From Tenacibaculum dicentrarchi (GTDB taxonomy: Bacteria > Bacteroidota > Bacteroidia > Flavobacteriales > Flavobacteriaceae), in NCBI RefSeq assembly GCF_900239345.1, contig NZ_OESZ01000043.1, forward strand, positions 155,297 through 219,296: a DNA stretch of 64,000 nt, in the 5' to 3' direction. The position numbers and the translations under genes are program-made. The notes beneath the pieces were generated by a model. It made no database searches and was not told where the DNA came from. It was given only the letters and a program-made list of their open reading frames with translations. Positions 55,679 through 64,000 of the stretch are shown piece by piece. Every line of letters starts with the position of its first letter. Position 1 is the first letter of the stretch.

Positions 55679-58021
55679 ATGAAAAAATTACTATTATTTA
55701 CACTTTTACTAATTTCAGCCTTTAGTAAAGCACAAACTATAACCGGAAAAATAACCACCTCGAAAGGCGCAATACTTCCTTTTACCAATATTTTGATAAA
55801 AAATAGCAGCACAGGAATCACTTCCGATGAAAATGGCGTATTTATTTTAGAAAACATTTCTCTAAACAATCAAAAAAAAGTTACCTTAATTGCTTCTGCT
55901 GTGGGGTTTATGTCTTCTCAAAAAAAAATAAACATATCAAAAGAAAAAGTAAATACTGTAAATTTTAGCTTAACCGAACACGCCGAATTATTAGACCAAA
56001 TTACCGTAACAGGAACTCGAACCGACAGACGAAGCACTAAAAACCCTGTGATTGTAAACGTAATAAACAGCCAAACTTTAGCAGATGTACAGGCGTGTAA
56101 TTTATCGGAAGGATTAAAATTTCAAACAGGTTTACGAGTAGAAACAGATTGTCAAACGTGCAACTATACACAACTTAGAATGAACGGTTTATCTGGTGGA
56201 TATTCGCAAATTTTAATAAACGGTCGCCCGATTTTTAGCCCTTTAACTGGTTTGTATGGTTTGGAGCAAATTCCTACCAATATGATTAACAGAATTGAAG
56301 TTGTTCGTGGTGGTGGTTCGGCATTATACGGTTCGAGTGCCATTGGTGGAACAGTCAATGTAATTACCAATATCCCGAAGAAAAACAATTTTAGTATTGG
56401 CTATAATTATCAAAATTTCAAAGGTGCTTCTGACCATATTATTTCAGGAAATGCAACCGTTGTTAATGAAGATAAAAATGCAGGAATTTCGTTTTTTATC
56501 AATCATAGAAATCGTGAAATTTATGACCATAATGATGATAATTTTTCAGAACTTCCAGAACTTAAAAACAACTCTTTTGGTACAAACTTGTTTTTTTTAC
56601 CTACGGATAATCAAAAAATAGAGATTAATTTCAGCAAAATGAATGAAGACCGTTACGGTGGAGAAATCATTGAAAATGCCCCTCATTTTGCCCTACAATC
56701 TGAAAAAAGAATACACGATGTGTATGTTGGAAATATCGATTATCAACTTAATTTTAATGAAGATAAAAGTTCATTAATTACATACATAGCCTCACAATAT
56801 ACTGACCGAGAACACTATACAGGAATCCGTCCTGGAACTCAAAATGTAACTGAAGATACTGAACATTTGGCAAATCCGCCATACGGAAATTCAGAAACTA
56901 CTACCTTTCAAGGAGGACTTCAATTCAATCATAAATTAGAAGATTTTATCAAAGGAAATAATGTATTAACTCTTGGTGGAGAATTTGTTCAAGATGATGT
57001 TTTTGATGAAATTAAAGCCTATGAATATAACGTTGACCAAGTTACTCAAAACTACGGATTTTTCTTCCAAAGTGATTGGGAAATTAATAAAAAATGGAAT
57101 TTATTAGCAGGGGTTCGTTATGACCATCATAAATTAGAAGCACTCAATAAAGATAAAACAAAGAAATCAATTATCAATAATGTAGCAAGTCCACGTGTTT
57201 CTTTACTTTTCAAACCTTTTGAAAAAACACAATTAAGAGCCACTTGGGGAACAGGGTTTAGAGCTCCTCAAGCCTTTGACACCGATTTACATATGGCTTT
57301 TGCTGGTGGTGGAATTTCAAGAGTTCAACTTGCTGATGATTTAAAGAAAGAGCGTTCTAATAGTTATACCGTATCTTTTAATTATGATAAACCAACCGAA
57401 CATTATATCTATGGATTTACCGTAGAAAGTTTTTATACGGAATTAAATGACGCTTTTTATTTAGAAGGAATTGGAGAAGATGAATTTGGAGAGGTTTTTG
57501 AAAAGAAAAATGGAGATGGTGCTGTTGTTAGCGGAATAACCTTAGAGACTCGCTTAAATTATGATGGAATTTTTCAATTTGATGCAGGGCTTACCTATCA
57601 ATCTAGTAAATACAATACGGCAGTAAGTAATTCTGATGATTTAGAAAGTAAAAAAGAATTTTTAAGAACTCCTACAACTTACGGATACGCAACAGCCACT
57701 TATACACCAAATCAGCAATTTAAAACGGCTTTAAACCTCGTTTATACAGGTAAAATGGATGTACTACATTTAGCTTCTGATAAAAATTTAAGTGCCGATG
57801 AATATTTTGAATCTCCAGCGTTTTTTAATGCAGGAATTAAAACAAGCTACAATTTTAAGTTAGAAAACTTAAAAACAAATATTGAAGTTTCGGCTGGTGT
57901 TAAAAATATTTTTGACAACTATCAAAAATCATTTGATATTGGCAAAGAACGTGATAGTAATTTTATTTACGGACCCGCAGCTCCAAGAACCTATACCTTA
58001 GGCTTTAAAATATTTCAATAA
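55679..58021 (+). CDS. TonB-dependent receptor, probably metal-regulated
   Basis: 780 residues from ATG 55679 (a GTG directly in front is less likely). Signal peptide about 1-19 (LLISAFSKAQ). Carboxypeptidase-regulatory-like domain about 20-105; TonB-plug about 110-235 with QTLADVQACNLSEGLKF, a CQTC pair, RMNGLSGGYSQILINGRP and EVVRGGGSALYGSSAIGG; 22-strand-type barrel to the C-terminal GFKIFQ. It imports a substrate across the outer membrane with TonB energy. The operators in its promoter and the divergent metal ABC operon point to a metal complex (Fe or Mn chelate). Confidence 0.94.
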   Translation: MKKLLLFTLLLISAFSKAQTITGKITTSKGAILPFTNILIKNSSTGITSDENGVFILENISLNNQKKVTLIASAVGFMSSQKKINISKEKVNTVNFSLTEHAELLDQITVTGTRTDRRSTKNPVIVNVINSQTLADVQACNLSEGLKFQTGLRVETDCQTCNYTQLRMNGLSGGYSQILINGRPIFSPLTGLYGLEQIPTNMINRIEVVRGGGSALYGSSAIGGTVNVITNIPKKNNFSIGYNYQNFKGASDHIISGNATVVNEDKNAGISFFINHRNREIYDHNDDNFSELPELKNNSFGTNLFFLPTDNQKIEINFSKMNEDRYGGEIIENAPHFALQSEKRIHDVYVGNIDYQLNFNEDKSSLITYIASQYTDREHYTGIRPGTQNVTEDTEHLANPPYGNSETTTFQGGLQFNHKLEDFIKGNNVLTLGGEFVQDDVFDEIKAYEYNVDQVTQNYGFFFQSDWEINKKWNLLAGVRYDHHKLEALNKDKTKKSIINNVASPRVSLLFKPFEKTQLRATWGTGFRAPQAFDTDLHMAFAGGGISRVQLADDLKKERSNSYTVSFNYDKPTEHYIYGFTVESFYTELNDAFYLEGIGEDEFGEVFEKKNGDGAVVSGITLETRLNYDGIFQFDAGLTYQSSKYNTAVSNSDDLESKKEFLRTPTTYGYATATYTPNQQFKTALNLVYTGKMDVLHLASDKNLSADEYFESPAFFNAGIKTSYNFKLENLKTNIEVSAGVKNIFDNYQKSFDIGKERDSNFIYGPAAPRTYTLGFKIFQ

Positions 58022-58044
58022 CCAATCTCAACATAACACCCTGT

Positions 58045-58075
58045 AATAGAGAGACTTATCTCAAGCCTCTCTATT
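58045..58075 (+). terminator. Possible terminator after the first TonB receptor
   Basis: Hairpin with arms AATAGAGAG/CTCTCTATT at 24 nt after the stop, but without a T run; weak call. The rest of 58076-58235 shows no recognisable feature beyond A/T-rich promoter-like DNA. Confidence 0.35.
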
Positions 58076-58235
58076 GTCGTAATACTACCTTAATACTTAC
58101 ATAACATAAAACACTTTGATTAACATTAAAGATACATTCTAATAAAACAAGCATAATTTTCATCTAACATTAGTTTTACAAGATTACATCAGATTTGCAG
58201 TGTATATATTAGAACCTAAGTAAGTATTAAATATA

Positions 58236-61034
58236 ATGAAAAAACTAATAATTATTACTCTTTTAAGCCTTTGTAATTTTGTCTATGCACAAAGTAAAGG
58301 AACGGTGTCAGGTACGATTTCTGATAAAGAGATGAGCGGTGAAGCTTTACCATTTGCCAATGTTTTTATTAAAGGAAGCACCATTGGAGCAACCACTGAC
58401 ATAGATGGTAAATATTCTTTAAATGTCCCTAGTGGAAACCAAACAATTGTATTCAGTTTTGTTGGGTATCAAACCATAGAAAAAGCAATTTCTGTAAAAG
58501 CAGACCAAACTTTAATTGTTAATCAACAACTTGGCGCTAATGAAGGCGTTTCTTTAGATGAAATTGAAATAAAAGCAACTGTTAGTAGAGAAAAAGAAAG
58601 TGCGTTACTTTTACAACAGAAAAAAGCAACGGTAATTGTTGAAAGTATTGGAGCACAAGAATTATCAAAAAAAGGAGTTAGTAACGCCGCTGCGGCAACC
58701 ACTAAAATATCAGGAGTAACTAAAAGTGAAGGTACTGGTGCTATTTATATTCGTGGTTTAGGAGATCGTTATTTATCTACCTCAATGAACGGTTTGCCTG
58801 TTCCTTCCGATAATGTAAATAATAAGAATATCAACTTAAATTTATTTAATACCAACATCATTCAAAATGTAGGAATTTCTAAAACATATACGACTAACAA
58901 CTATGCCGATCAAGGTTCAGGATCTGTAAATATTGTATCAAAAGAATATTCAAAAAAAGGTATCAAAATTGGTTTAAGCGGTGGTGGTAATACCAATGTT
59001 ATCGGATTAAGCAATTTTAGAAAAACCATTATTAATGATGATGTTACTTTTGGTTTTCACGAAAAAAAACACGCTTTACAAGACGCCTTAACAAGACAAG
59101 GATGGGATACTAAAACAACAAATGTTCCATTTAACTATAGCGCATCTGTAGGTGGTGGTCATAAATTTGACATCTTCGGGAAAGAATTAAAATTTGTAGC
59201 ATCTGCTTCTTATTCTTCTTCTAACTCTTATCAAGAAGGATTATTTAGAAGTTATAAAGCCAATATTTTAGACAAAGGATTTTCTAAAAATGGAGAATAT
59301 GATACTGAAAAATATATTACAAACACCAATGCTACCGGATATATTAACTTCAGTTTAAAATTAAATGATAACAACAAATTAAAATACAATACTTTAATCG
59401 TTAATAAAAGTCAAGACTTATTATACGAACAAGGAAGAAAAGGTTTCGGTTATGTTTACGATCAAGACCCTAGCGAAGATGGCGCTTTTGTAAGAGATCA
59501 AAACTTTAAACAAACAACGCTTTTCGTTAACCAATTATTAGGAGAACACAAACTAGACCAAAATAATACCTTAAACTGGGCAGCGGGTTACAACTTTGTT
59601 TTAGCCGAAGAACCTAACAGAATTAGAAATGAAGTAAATATTTTAGATCCTAAAAATCCTTCATCACAAATTCAATATGCACACGTTGGAGATTATCAAC
59701 AACGTAAATCAAGTCAAAAAATTGAAGACAACGATTACAATGCTTTAGTTCAAAACAAACTTGCTCTAGGACAAAGTGCAGATGAATATGAAAAGAAACC
59801 ATACGCCTTAAACTATGGAATAAATATCCGTAAAAAAGAAAGAAGTTTTAAGTCATTATTTGTAGGGGTAAAAGCAAAAGGAATGAAAGCTCCTTCTGTT
59901 GATAACATTACCAATACTTTTACTGCGAGTAACTTTAATACTAATTTATACCCTAACTTAGAATTAAAAACCCGTCCTTACGATACCTATTCAGCTGATT
60001 TATTAGCTTATGCAGGTTTTGTGAATTTTGATTTTCAATTAAATGAAAAACTTTCAGGAAATTTAGGATTACGTTTTGAAAAAGATGAAATAAACATGGA
60101 TTGGAGTGTTGCCAATTACATCGATAAAACAACACAAAAAGAACGAATTGGTAGTTTAAGTAAAAAATACGAAGGTCTTTACCCTAGTGTAAACTTAAAA
60201 TACGAATTAAACGAAAAAAATTATTTACGTTTTGCTTCAAGTGTAACACAAACCTTACCAGAATTTAAAGAACTTGCACCCTTAGAATATGTATCACCAA
60301 CAGGGCGTGTTACCAGAGGAAACCTTGATTTAGAAAAATCAGACATTTATAATATCGATTTAAAATGGGAATTCTTTCCAAGTAGAGAAGAATTGGTATC
60401 GGCAACGGTATTTTATAAGCAAATTAAAAACCCTATTAACTTAGGATTAACAAGAGGTTCATCAGGAAACTTTATTTTTGAAAACACTGGAGATAAAGCA
60501 GATGTGTTAGGTTTAGAAGTTGAAGGAAAAGTTGGATTACTTAAAAATGAAGACGATAAAAACTTGTTAAGCGCTACTGGTAATGTTACTTTAATGTATT
60601 TAAATCAAGATTTACATAAAGAATTTCAATACAAAGACGTAACAAAAACAAAATTACAAGGAGCTTCTAACTTTATTTTCAATGGATCTGTAAGTTATAA
60701 CTCACAAACAGAAAAACCATTAATAGCAACGGTAACAGGAAATTATTCATCAGATAAAATATTTTCTTTAGGAGCGCCACGTAGTCAAGCACAAAGAGCT
60801 ACCTTATATAACGATCAAATTATTCAAAAAGGTTTTTTCACTTTAGATGCTATTGTTAGTAAAGAAATTACGGATTACTTAACTCTTAAATTAGTAGGAA
60901 AAAACGTATTAAATCCTGAAATCAAGCAAACCCAGTTAGTTCGAAATACCAGAACAGGTCTTGAAACAAATCAAACAGTTCAGTTATACAAAAAAGGACA
61001 ACAAATTAGTTTAGGATTAAGCCTTTCTTTCTAA
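58236..61034 (+). CDS. TonB-dependent receptor of the RGLGDRY plug type
   Basis: 932 residues. Signal peptide about 1-19 (SLCNFVYAQ). Carboxypeptidase-regulatory-like domain about 22-110 (GTISDKEMSGEALPFANVFI, SFVGYQTIEKA). The plug has YIRGLGDRYLSTSMNGLPVPS and DQGSGSVNIVSKEY; the barrel ends in GLSLSF. No SusD-type gene follows; instead a beta-helix lipoprotein lies 361 bp downstream on the same strand. This plug subtype is widespread, but I know no proven substrate. Confidence 0.93.
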   Translation: MKKLIIITLLSLCNFVYAQSKGTVSGTISDKEMSGEALPFANVFIKGSTIGATTDIDGKYSLNVPSGNQTIVFSFVGYQTIEKAISVKADQTLIVNQQLGANEGVSLDEIEIKATVSREKESALLLQQKKATVIVESIGAQELSKKGVSNAAAATTKISGVTKSEGTGAIYIRGLGDRYLSTSMNGLPVPSDNVNNKNINLNLFNTNIIQNVGISKTYTTNNYADQGSGSVNIVSKEYSKKGIKIGLSGGGNTNVIGLSNFRKTIINDDVTFGFHEKKHALQDALTRQGWDTKTTNVPFNYSASVGGGHKFDIFGKELKFVASASYSSSNSYQEGLFRSYKANILDKGFSKNGEYDTEKYITNTNATGYINFSLKLNDNNKLKYNTLIVNKSQDLLYEQGRKGFGYVYDQDPSEDGAFVRDQNFKQTTLFVNQLLGEHKLDQNNTLNWAAGYNFVLAEEPNRIRNEVNILDPKNPSSQIQYAHVGDYQQRKSSQKIEDNDYNALVQNKLALGQSADEYEKKPYALNYGINIRKKERSFKSLFVGVKAKGMKAPSVDNITNTFTASNFNTNLYPNLELKTRPYDTYSADLLAYAGFVNFDFQLNEKLSGNLGLRFEKDEINMDWSVANYIDKTTQKERIGSLSKKYEGLYPSVNLKYELNEKNYLRFASSVTQTLPEFKELAPLEYVSPTGRVTRGNLDLEKSDIYNIDLKWEFFPSREELVSATVFYKQIKNPINLGLTRGSSGNFIFENTGDKADVLGLEVEGKVGLLKNEDDKNLLSATGNVTLMYLNQDLHKEFQYKDVTKTKLQGASNFIFNGSVSYNSQTEKPLIATVTGNYSSDKIFSLGAPRSQAQRATLYNDQIIQKGFFTLDAIVSKEITDYLTLKLVGKNVLNPEIKQTQLVRNTRTGLETNQTVQLYKKGQQISLGLSLSF

Positions 61035-61068
61035 GAAAAGAAGAAACTCTTAAACAAGATACTTACTA

Positions 61069-61104
61069 AAAAAATCTTTGTGAAATTTCACAAAGATTTT
61101 TTTT
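61069..61104 (+). terminator. Terminator of the second TonB receptor gene
   Basis: Perfect stem AAAATCTTTGTGAAA/TTTCACAAAGATTTT with T8 following. Confidence 0.88.
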
Positions 61105-61113
61105 GCACAAAAC

Positions 61114-61245
61114 TTAGAACCTGTTTAAAAATTAAAGAAAGTGTTTTGAAAACAGATAAACGTCATGCTGAATTTAGTTCAGCATCACATCAACAAGAGA
61201 ACTTCAGCAAATCAGAGCGAACCTAAAATTTAAACAAGCTCTTAA
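61114..61245. repeat. MITE-like element with imperfect terminal inverted repeats
   Basis: The left end TTAGAACCTGTTTAAA and right end (inverse complement TTAAGAGCTTGTTTAAA) are imperfect inverted repeats around about 100 bp. Inside, at 61161-61191, is CGTCATGCTGAATTTAGTTC..., whose ATGCTGAA/TTCAGCAT arms match the palindromes at 50841 and 63664. No coding capacity. Confidence 0.55.
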
Positions 61246-61291
61246 ACGATTCAAGTTAATTATAAAAAACAAGTCACTATTTATTAACACT

Positions 61292-61333
61292 AAACCAAAA
61301 TCGTTAACCTTCAAAACCAAAACCGTTAACCTT
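61292..61333. promoter_or_regulatory. Two direct repeats AAACCAAAAYCGTTAACCTT
   Basis: 20-bp units at 61292-61311 and 61314-61333, one mismatch, period 22 bp (two helical turns), about 65 bp before the lipoprotein ATG. Contain GTTAAC. Likely a regulator binding site; a near-consensus -7 (TTAATTTG) lies at 61363-61370. Confidence 0.5.
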
Positions 61334-61395
61334 TAATTAAATAAAAAGAGTTAAACATAGCCTTAATTTGTATAACAGAAATTAAACAAATCAAA

Positions 61396-63354
61396 ATGAA
61401 AAAAATAGTCTTAAGAGCTTTTGTAGTAGCAGCATTATTAACAGGAACTACGACTTTCGTTAGTTGTGGAAGTGATGAACCAGCAATTATTGGTGGTGGT
61501 ACAGGAACAGGTACTGACCAAGAAGGTATTAAACTTGAAGGAAAAGTAGCAGGTACAATGACCTTAGACGCCTCAAAAACATATAACTTAACCGGTTCTT
61601 ATATTGTAGAAGACGGTGGGAAATTAGTCATTCCTGCAGGAACTAAAATTAATGTAACAGGAAAAGGAACAGAAGCTTTTATTGCAGTATTAATGGGCGG
61701 TCAAATTGATGTTCAAGGAACAGCAAGCAAGCCTGTTATTATGACTTCACTAAATGGAAAACCAGGAGATTGGGGAGGTTTAACCATCTGTGGTAAAGCA
61801 ACAACAACCGCTGGCGTAGATGCCGAAGCTGAAGTTGGAGGTTTCAAATATGGTGGAACTAATAATGCAGACAATTCTGGAACCATTCAATATTTAATGA
61901 TAAAAGGAACAGGAGCATCAATTAATTCAGAATCTCAATACAACGGAATTTCATTATACGCCGTTGGATCAGGAACAACTATTGAAAATGTAGCAGTAAT
62001 AGACGGTTCTGACGATGGAATTGAATTTTTTGGAGGAAGCGTTTCTGTTAAAAACATCTATTTAGAAAACAACGAAGACGATTCAATCGACTGGACAGAA
62101 GGTTGGAACGGAACCGTTACAAACTCTTATATTTCACATACAAAAGAAGGTTTTTCAACAGCTTTAGAAGGAGATAAAGCAAATAACAACCCTAAATTTG
62201 TTAATTTAACAGCCATTTCTACCCAAGGAGGAACCGCTTTACAATTCAAAAAAGAATCAGGAGCAACCATTACAGGATTATCTTTAACAGGATATGCTAA
62301 AAACATTGACATGAAAGATGACGGAAAGTTATCAAATATTAAAATTGATGGTCAAGATGCAAATCCAACAGCAAACTATACAAAGGCAGCTACTGTAAAC
62401 GCAAAAGACTTTAGTTGGGTAAATTCATCTGTACATGCTGACGCTAACTTATTACAAGGAAAAGTTACAGGTACCGTTACTTTAGACCCATCAATCGCCT
62501 ATAAATTAACAGGATCTTACATTGTTGAAGCTGGAGCAAAATTAATCATTCCTGCAGGAACTAAAATCGAAGTTACAGGAACAGGAACAGAAGCATTTAT
62601 CGCTGTATTAATGGGTGGTCAAATAGATATTCAAGGAACCCAAAGTAACCCTGTTGTAATGTCATCACCAAAAGGAAAACCTGGAGATTGGGGTGGTTTA
62701 ACCATCTGTGGAAAAGCAACTACCACTGCAGGATCAGGAGCTGAAGCAGAAGTTGGAGGTTTCAAATACGGAGGAACTTCAGACACTGATAACTCAGGAT
62801 CAATTAAAAACCTAGTCATTAAAGGAACAGGGGCATCAATTAATTCAGAATCTCAATATAATGGAATTTCATTATACGCAGTAGGATCAGGAACAGTAAT
62901 TGAAAATGTCGCTGTAATAGACGGAGCAGACGACGGAATTGAATTTTTCGGAGGAACAGTATCTGTTAAAAACATCTACCTAGAAAACAACGAAGACGAT
63001 TCAATCGACTGGACAGAAGGATGGAACGGAACCGTTGAAAACTCTTATATTTCACACTCTAAAGAAGGTTTTTCAACAGCTTTAGAAGGAGATAAAGCAA
63101 ATAACAACCCTAAATTTGTTAATTTAACAGCGGTTTCAAGTGTAAAAGGAACAGCCTTACAATTCAAAAAAGAATCAGGAGCCACCATCACTAACTTACA
63201 CTTACATGGCTATGGTAAAAACATTGACATGAAAGATAACGGAAAGTTATCAAACGTTCAAATTGATGGTGCAGACGCTTCAACAGAAGCTGATTACATG
63301 AAAGGAACAAAAGTTGATACTTCAAAATGGGCTTGGAAAAACGCAGGTTTATAA
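61396..63354 (+). CDS. Surface lipoprotein with two near-identical beta-helix units
   Basis: 652 residues. Lipoprotein signal with lipobox FVSC (Cys 24), a Gly/Thr-rich linker (about 30-45), then two tandem units of about 300 residues (about 47-345 and 353-652). Each has GSYIVE-G-KL-IPAGTKI-VTG, AFIAVLMGGQID, GDWGGLTICGKATTTAG, NSESQYNGISLYAVGSG, DGIEFFGG and ENNEDDSIDWTEGWNG. Short repeated beta-strand turns and surface Asn/Asp/Gly predict a right-handed parallel beta-helix. Acidic clusters such as NNEDDS may bind calcium. No catalytic motif of polysaccharide lyases is recognisable. It may capture substrate for the adjacent TonB receptor (inference). Confidence 0.88.
   Translation: MKKIVLRAFVVAALLTGTTTFVSCGSDEPAIIGGGTGTGTDQEGIKLEGKVAGTMTLDASKTYNLTGSYIVEDGGKLVIPAGTKINVTGKGTEAFIAVLMGGQIDVQGTASKPVIMTSLNGKPGDWGGLTICGKATTTAGVDAEAEVGGFKYGGTNNADNSGTIQYLMIKGTGASINSESQYNGISLYAVGSGTTIENVAVIDGSDDGIEFFGGSVSVKNIYLENNEDDSIDWTEGWNGTVTNSYISHTKEGFSTALEGDKANNNPKFVNLTAISTQGGTALQFKKESGATITGLSLTGYAKNIDMKDDGKLSNIKIDGQDANPTANYTKAATVNAKDFSWVNSSVHADANLLQGKVTGTVTLDPSIAYKLTGSYIVEAGAKLIIPAGTKIEVTGTGTEAFIAVLMGGQIDIQGTQSNPVVMSSPKGKPGDWGGLTICGKATTTAGSGAEAEVGGFKYGGTSDTDNSGSIKNLVIKGTGASINSESQYNGISLYAVGSGTVIENVAVIDGADDGIEFFGGTVSVKNIYLENNEDDSIDWTEGWNGTVENSYISHSKEGFSTALEGDKANNNPKFVNLTAVSSVKGTALQFKKESGATITNLHLHGYGKNIDMKDNGKLSNVQIDGADASTEADYMKGTKVDTSKWAWKNAGL
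61534..63351 (+). repeat. Internal tandem duplication in the beta-helix lipoprotein gene
   Basis: Unit 1 begins at about 61534 and unit 2 at about 62452, period 918 bp (306 codons). Long blocks are identical in protein and nearly so in DNA, e.g. around 62120-62250 and 63038-63168. Recent duplication or ongoing conversion. Confidence 0.9.
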
Positions 63355-63389
63355 GCCTGAAAATTAGAAGTAATTAAGCTTATAAATTT

Positions 63390-63421
63390 AATCCAGAGAA
63401 CTTCAATTCTCTGGATTTTTT
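63390..63421 (+). terminator. Terminator of the lipoprotein gene
   Basis: Stem AATCCAGAGAA/TTCTCTGGATT, loop CTTCAA, then T run. Confidence 0.88.
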
Positions 63422-63469
63422 ATTGCCTTAAAACAACATTAGCAGCACATTTTTAGTAGATTTTTTTTC

Positions 63470-63558
63470 AGAAGCAATTTCCCGCTTTCCGCACTCGCTT
63501 TTTTTTGAAGAAAAATCAAAAAAAGAGCTCAAACAAAGCTTCAATCGGGGCTAGGCAT
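63470..63558 (+). repeat. Dispersed structured repeat, copy C
   Basis: GAAGCAATTTCCCGCTTTCC, inner hairpin TTTTTTTGA/TCAAAAAAA, GAGCTCAAACAA, AATCGGGGCTAGGC. Very close to copy B. Lies in the gene-free stretch 63355-63878; 63559-63659 there shows nothing else. Confidence 0.88.
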
Positions 63559-63659
63559 TTTTGCTAATTTTCATAAATCGATACATCAATTATAATTCCA
63601 CCAATCTCTACCCTGTTAGTCCGAGTACGAGTAATTTTTTCCTTCAAAAATTAAACAAA

Positions 63660-63694
63660 CGTCATGCTGAATTTAGTTAGTTCAGCATCCCATC
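63660..63694. repeat. ATGCTGAA/TTCAGCAT palindrome, single copy
   Basis: CGTCATGCTGAATTTAGTTA then GTTCAGCATCCCATC: same unit as at 61161 with a 4-bp duplication (TTAG) in the loop. Confidence 0.75.
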
Positions 63695-63719
63695 AAAAAG
63701 GGACTACGATAAAACAAAA

Positions 63720-63754
63720 AAGACCTCACAGGTTTTGAAACCTGTGAGGTCTAA
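63720..63754. repeat. Perfect 15-bp-arm hairpin
   Basis: AGACCTCACAGGTTT/AAACCTGTGAGGTCT with a 2-nt centre and an A run before it. No T run on either side, so more likely a repeat-type palindrome than a terminator, although it could back up the rRNA terminator. Confidence 0.7.
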
Positions 63755-63840
63755 CTCACTACTATTTAATAAGAATTTTAACTTTGGGTAAATAAACTAA
63801 TCTTTATATTTTTTTTAGAAAAACAAAAAAATAAGACACA

Positions 63841-63872
63841 AAAAAAACCTCAATCTATAAAGATTGAGGTTT
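63841..63872 (-). terminator. Terminator of the rRNA operon
   Basis: Perfect 12-bp stem AAACCTCAATCT/AGATTGAGGTTT, 4-nt loop; minus-strand T run at the low-coordinate side, directly after the 5S gene. Confidence 0.88.
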
Positions 63873-63878
63873 CAAAGA

Positions 63879-63984
63879 AAGGCAACGACCTACTCTCCCA
63901 CCATTGGCAGTACCATCGGCGCAAATGGGCTTAACTTCTCTGTTCGGGATGGAAAGAGGTGAGCCCCATTGCGATAATCACCTT
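63879..63984 (-). rRNA. rrf: 5S ribosomal RNA
   Basis: The minus strand reads GGTGATTATCGCAATGGGGC at the 5' side, then the conserved CATCCCGAACAGAGAAG, GCGCCGATGGTACTGC and GGGAGAGTAGGTCGTTGCC at the 3' side; ends pair (AAGG..CCTT). About 106 nt. The operon continues off the right edge toward 23S and 16S. Exact ends uncertain by a few bases. Confidence 0.95.
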
Positions 63985-64000
63985 AAATCGTTTCAGTATA

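Noticed and set aside
63720..63754. Terminator of the rRNA operon
   Set aside because: A hairpin with a proper T run lies nearer to the 5S gene at 63841-63872; this one has no T run.

Overview
The window is AT-rich chromosome from a member of the Bacteroidota, most probably a marine Flavobacteriaceae of the Tenacibaculum/Polaribacter type (genus is inference). Evidence: the 287-residue RpoD without region 1.1, promoters of the TTTG-N18/19-TAnnTTTG type, PorT next to ubiE, a dcw cluster without murF, separate atpDC and sucAB operons, FtsZ ending in the [13 protein letters not shown] tail, TonB receptors with a carboxypeptidase-regulatory N-domain, and an OmpA with thrombospondin type-3 repeats. 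There is no phage, IS transposase, CRISPR array or other obvious island; most of it is core genome.

Layout. 1-2.7 kb: end of an outer-membrane beta-barrel gene, an Nfu iron-sulfur scaffold, ubiE and porT. 2.7-6.4 kb: a sigma-factor block with an MscS-type channel, a small unknown protein and an ECF sigma factor in one operon, a paralogous second ECF sigma factor, and divergent rpoD. 6.6-8.7 kb: rpe, a CBS protein, a Crp/Fnr regulator and tRNA-Arg. 8.8-24.7 kb (minus): the division and cell-wall cluster mraZ-rsmH-ftsL-ftsI-murE-mraY-murD-ftsW-murG-murC-ftsQ-ftsA-ftsZ, followed by a YqeY-type gene. 24.9-28.4 kb: hydrolase, engB, RluA-type pseudouridine synthase, aldehyde dehydrogenase. 28.5-32.5 kb (minus): sucB and sucA. 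32.8-33.0 kb: two identical tRNA-Asn genes. 33.1-39 kb: the biotin genes bioF, a DUF2007-like gene, bioD, bioA, a ketoacyl synthase and bioB. 39-50.5 kb: LEA-like protein, 2-hydroxyacid dehydrogenase, panB, O-methyltransferase, tatA, atpC-atpD, OmpA, kbl and an AddA-like helicase-nuclease. 50.9-58 kb: a metal-uptake operon (DtxR/MntR repressor, lipoprotein, ATPase, two permeases) divergent from a TonB receptor. 58.2-63.4 kb: a second TonB receptor and a lipoprotein made of two near-identical 300-residue beta-helix units. The right edge is the 5S end of a minus-strand rRNA operon.

Most notable: (i) a dispersed structured repeat of about 75-100 bp in five copies, with compensatory changes in its stems; (ii) both metal ABC permeases carry C-terminal winged-helix-like extensions, recalling chlamydial YtgCR; (iii) two DtxR-type palindromes over the promoter of the adjacent TonB receptor; (iv) the duplicated beta-helix lipoprotein beside a TonB receptor; (v) the ECF sigma/small protein/MscS operon with a paralogous ECF gene next to rpoD, and a perfect palindrome within an ECF-like promoter upstream of rpoD. 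Several genes have an in-frame TTG inside the -7 promoter element; the first ATG downstream was chosen for these.
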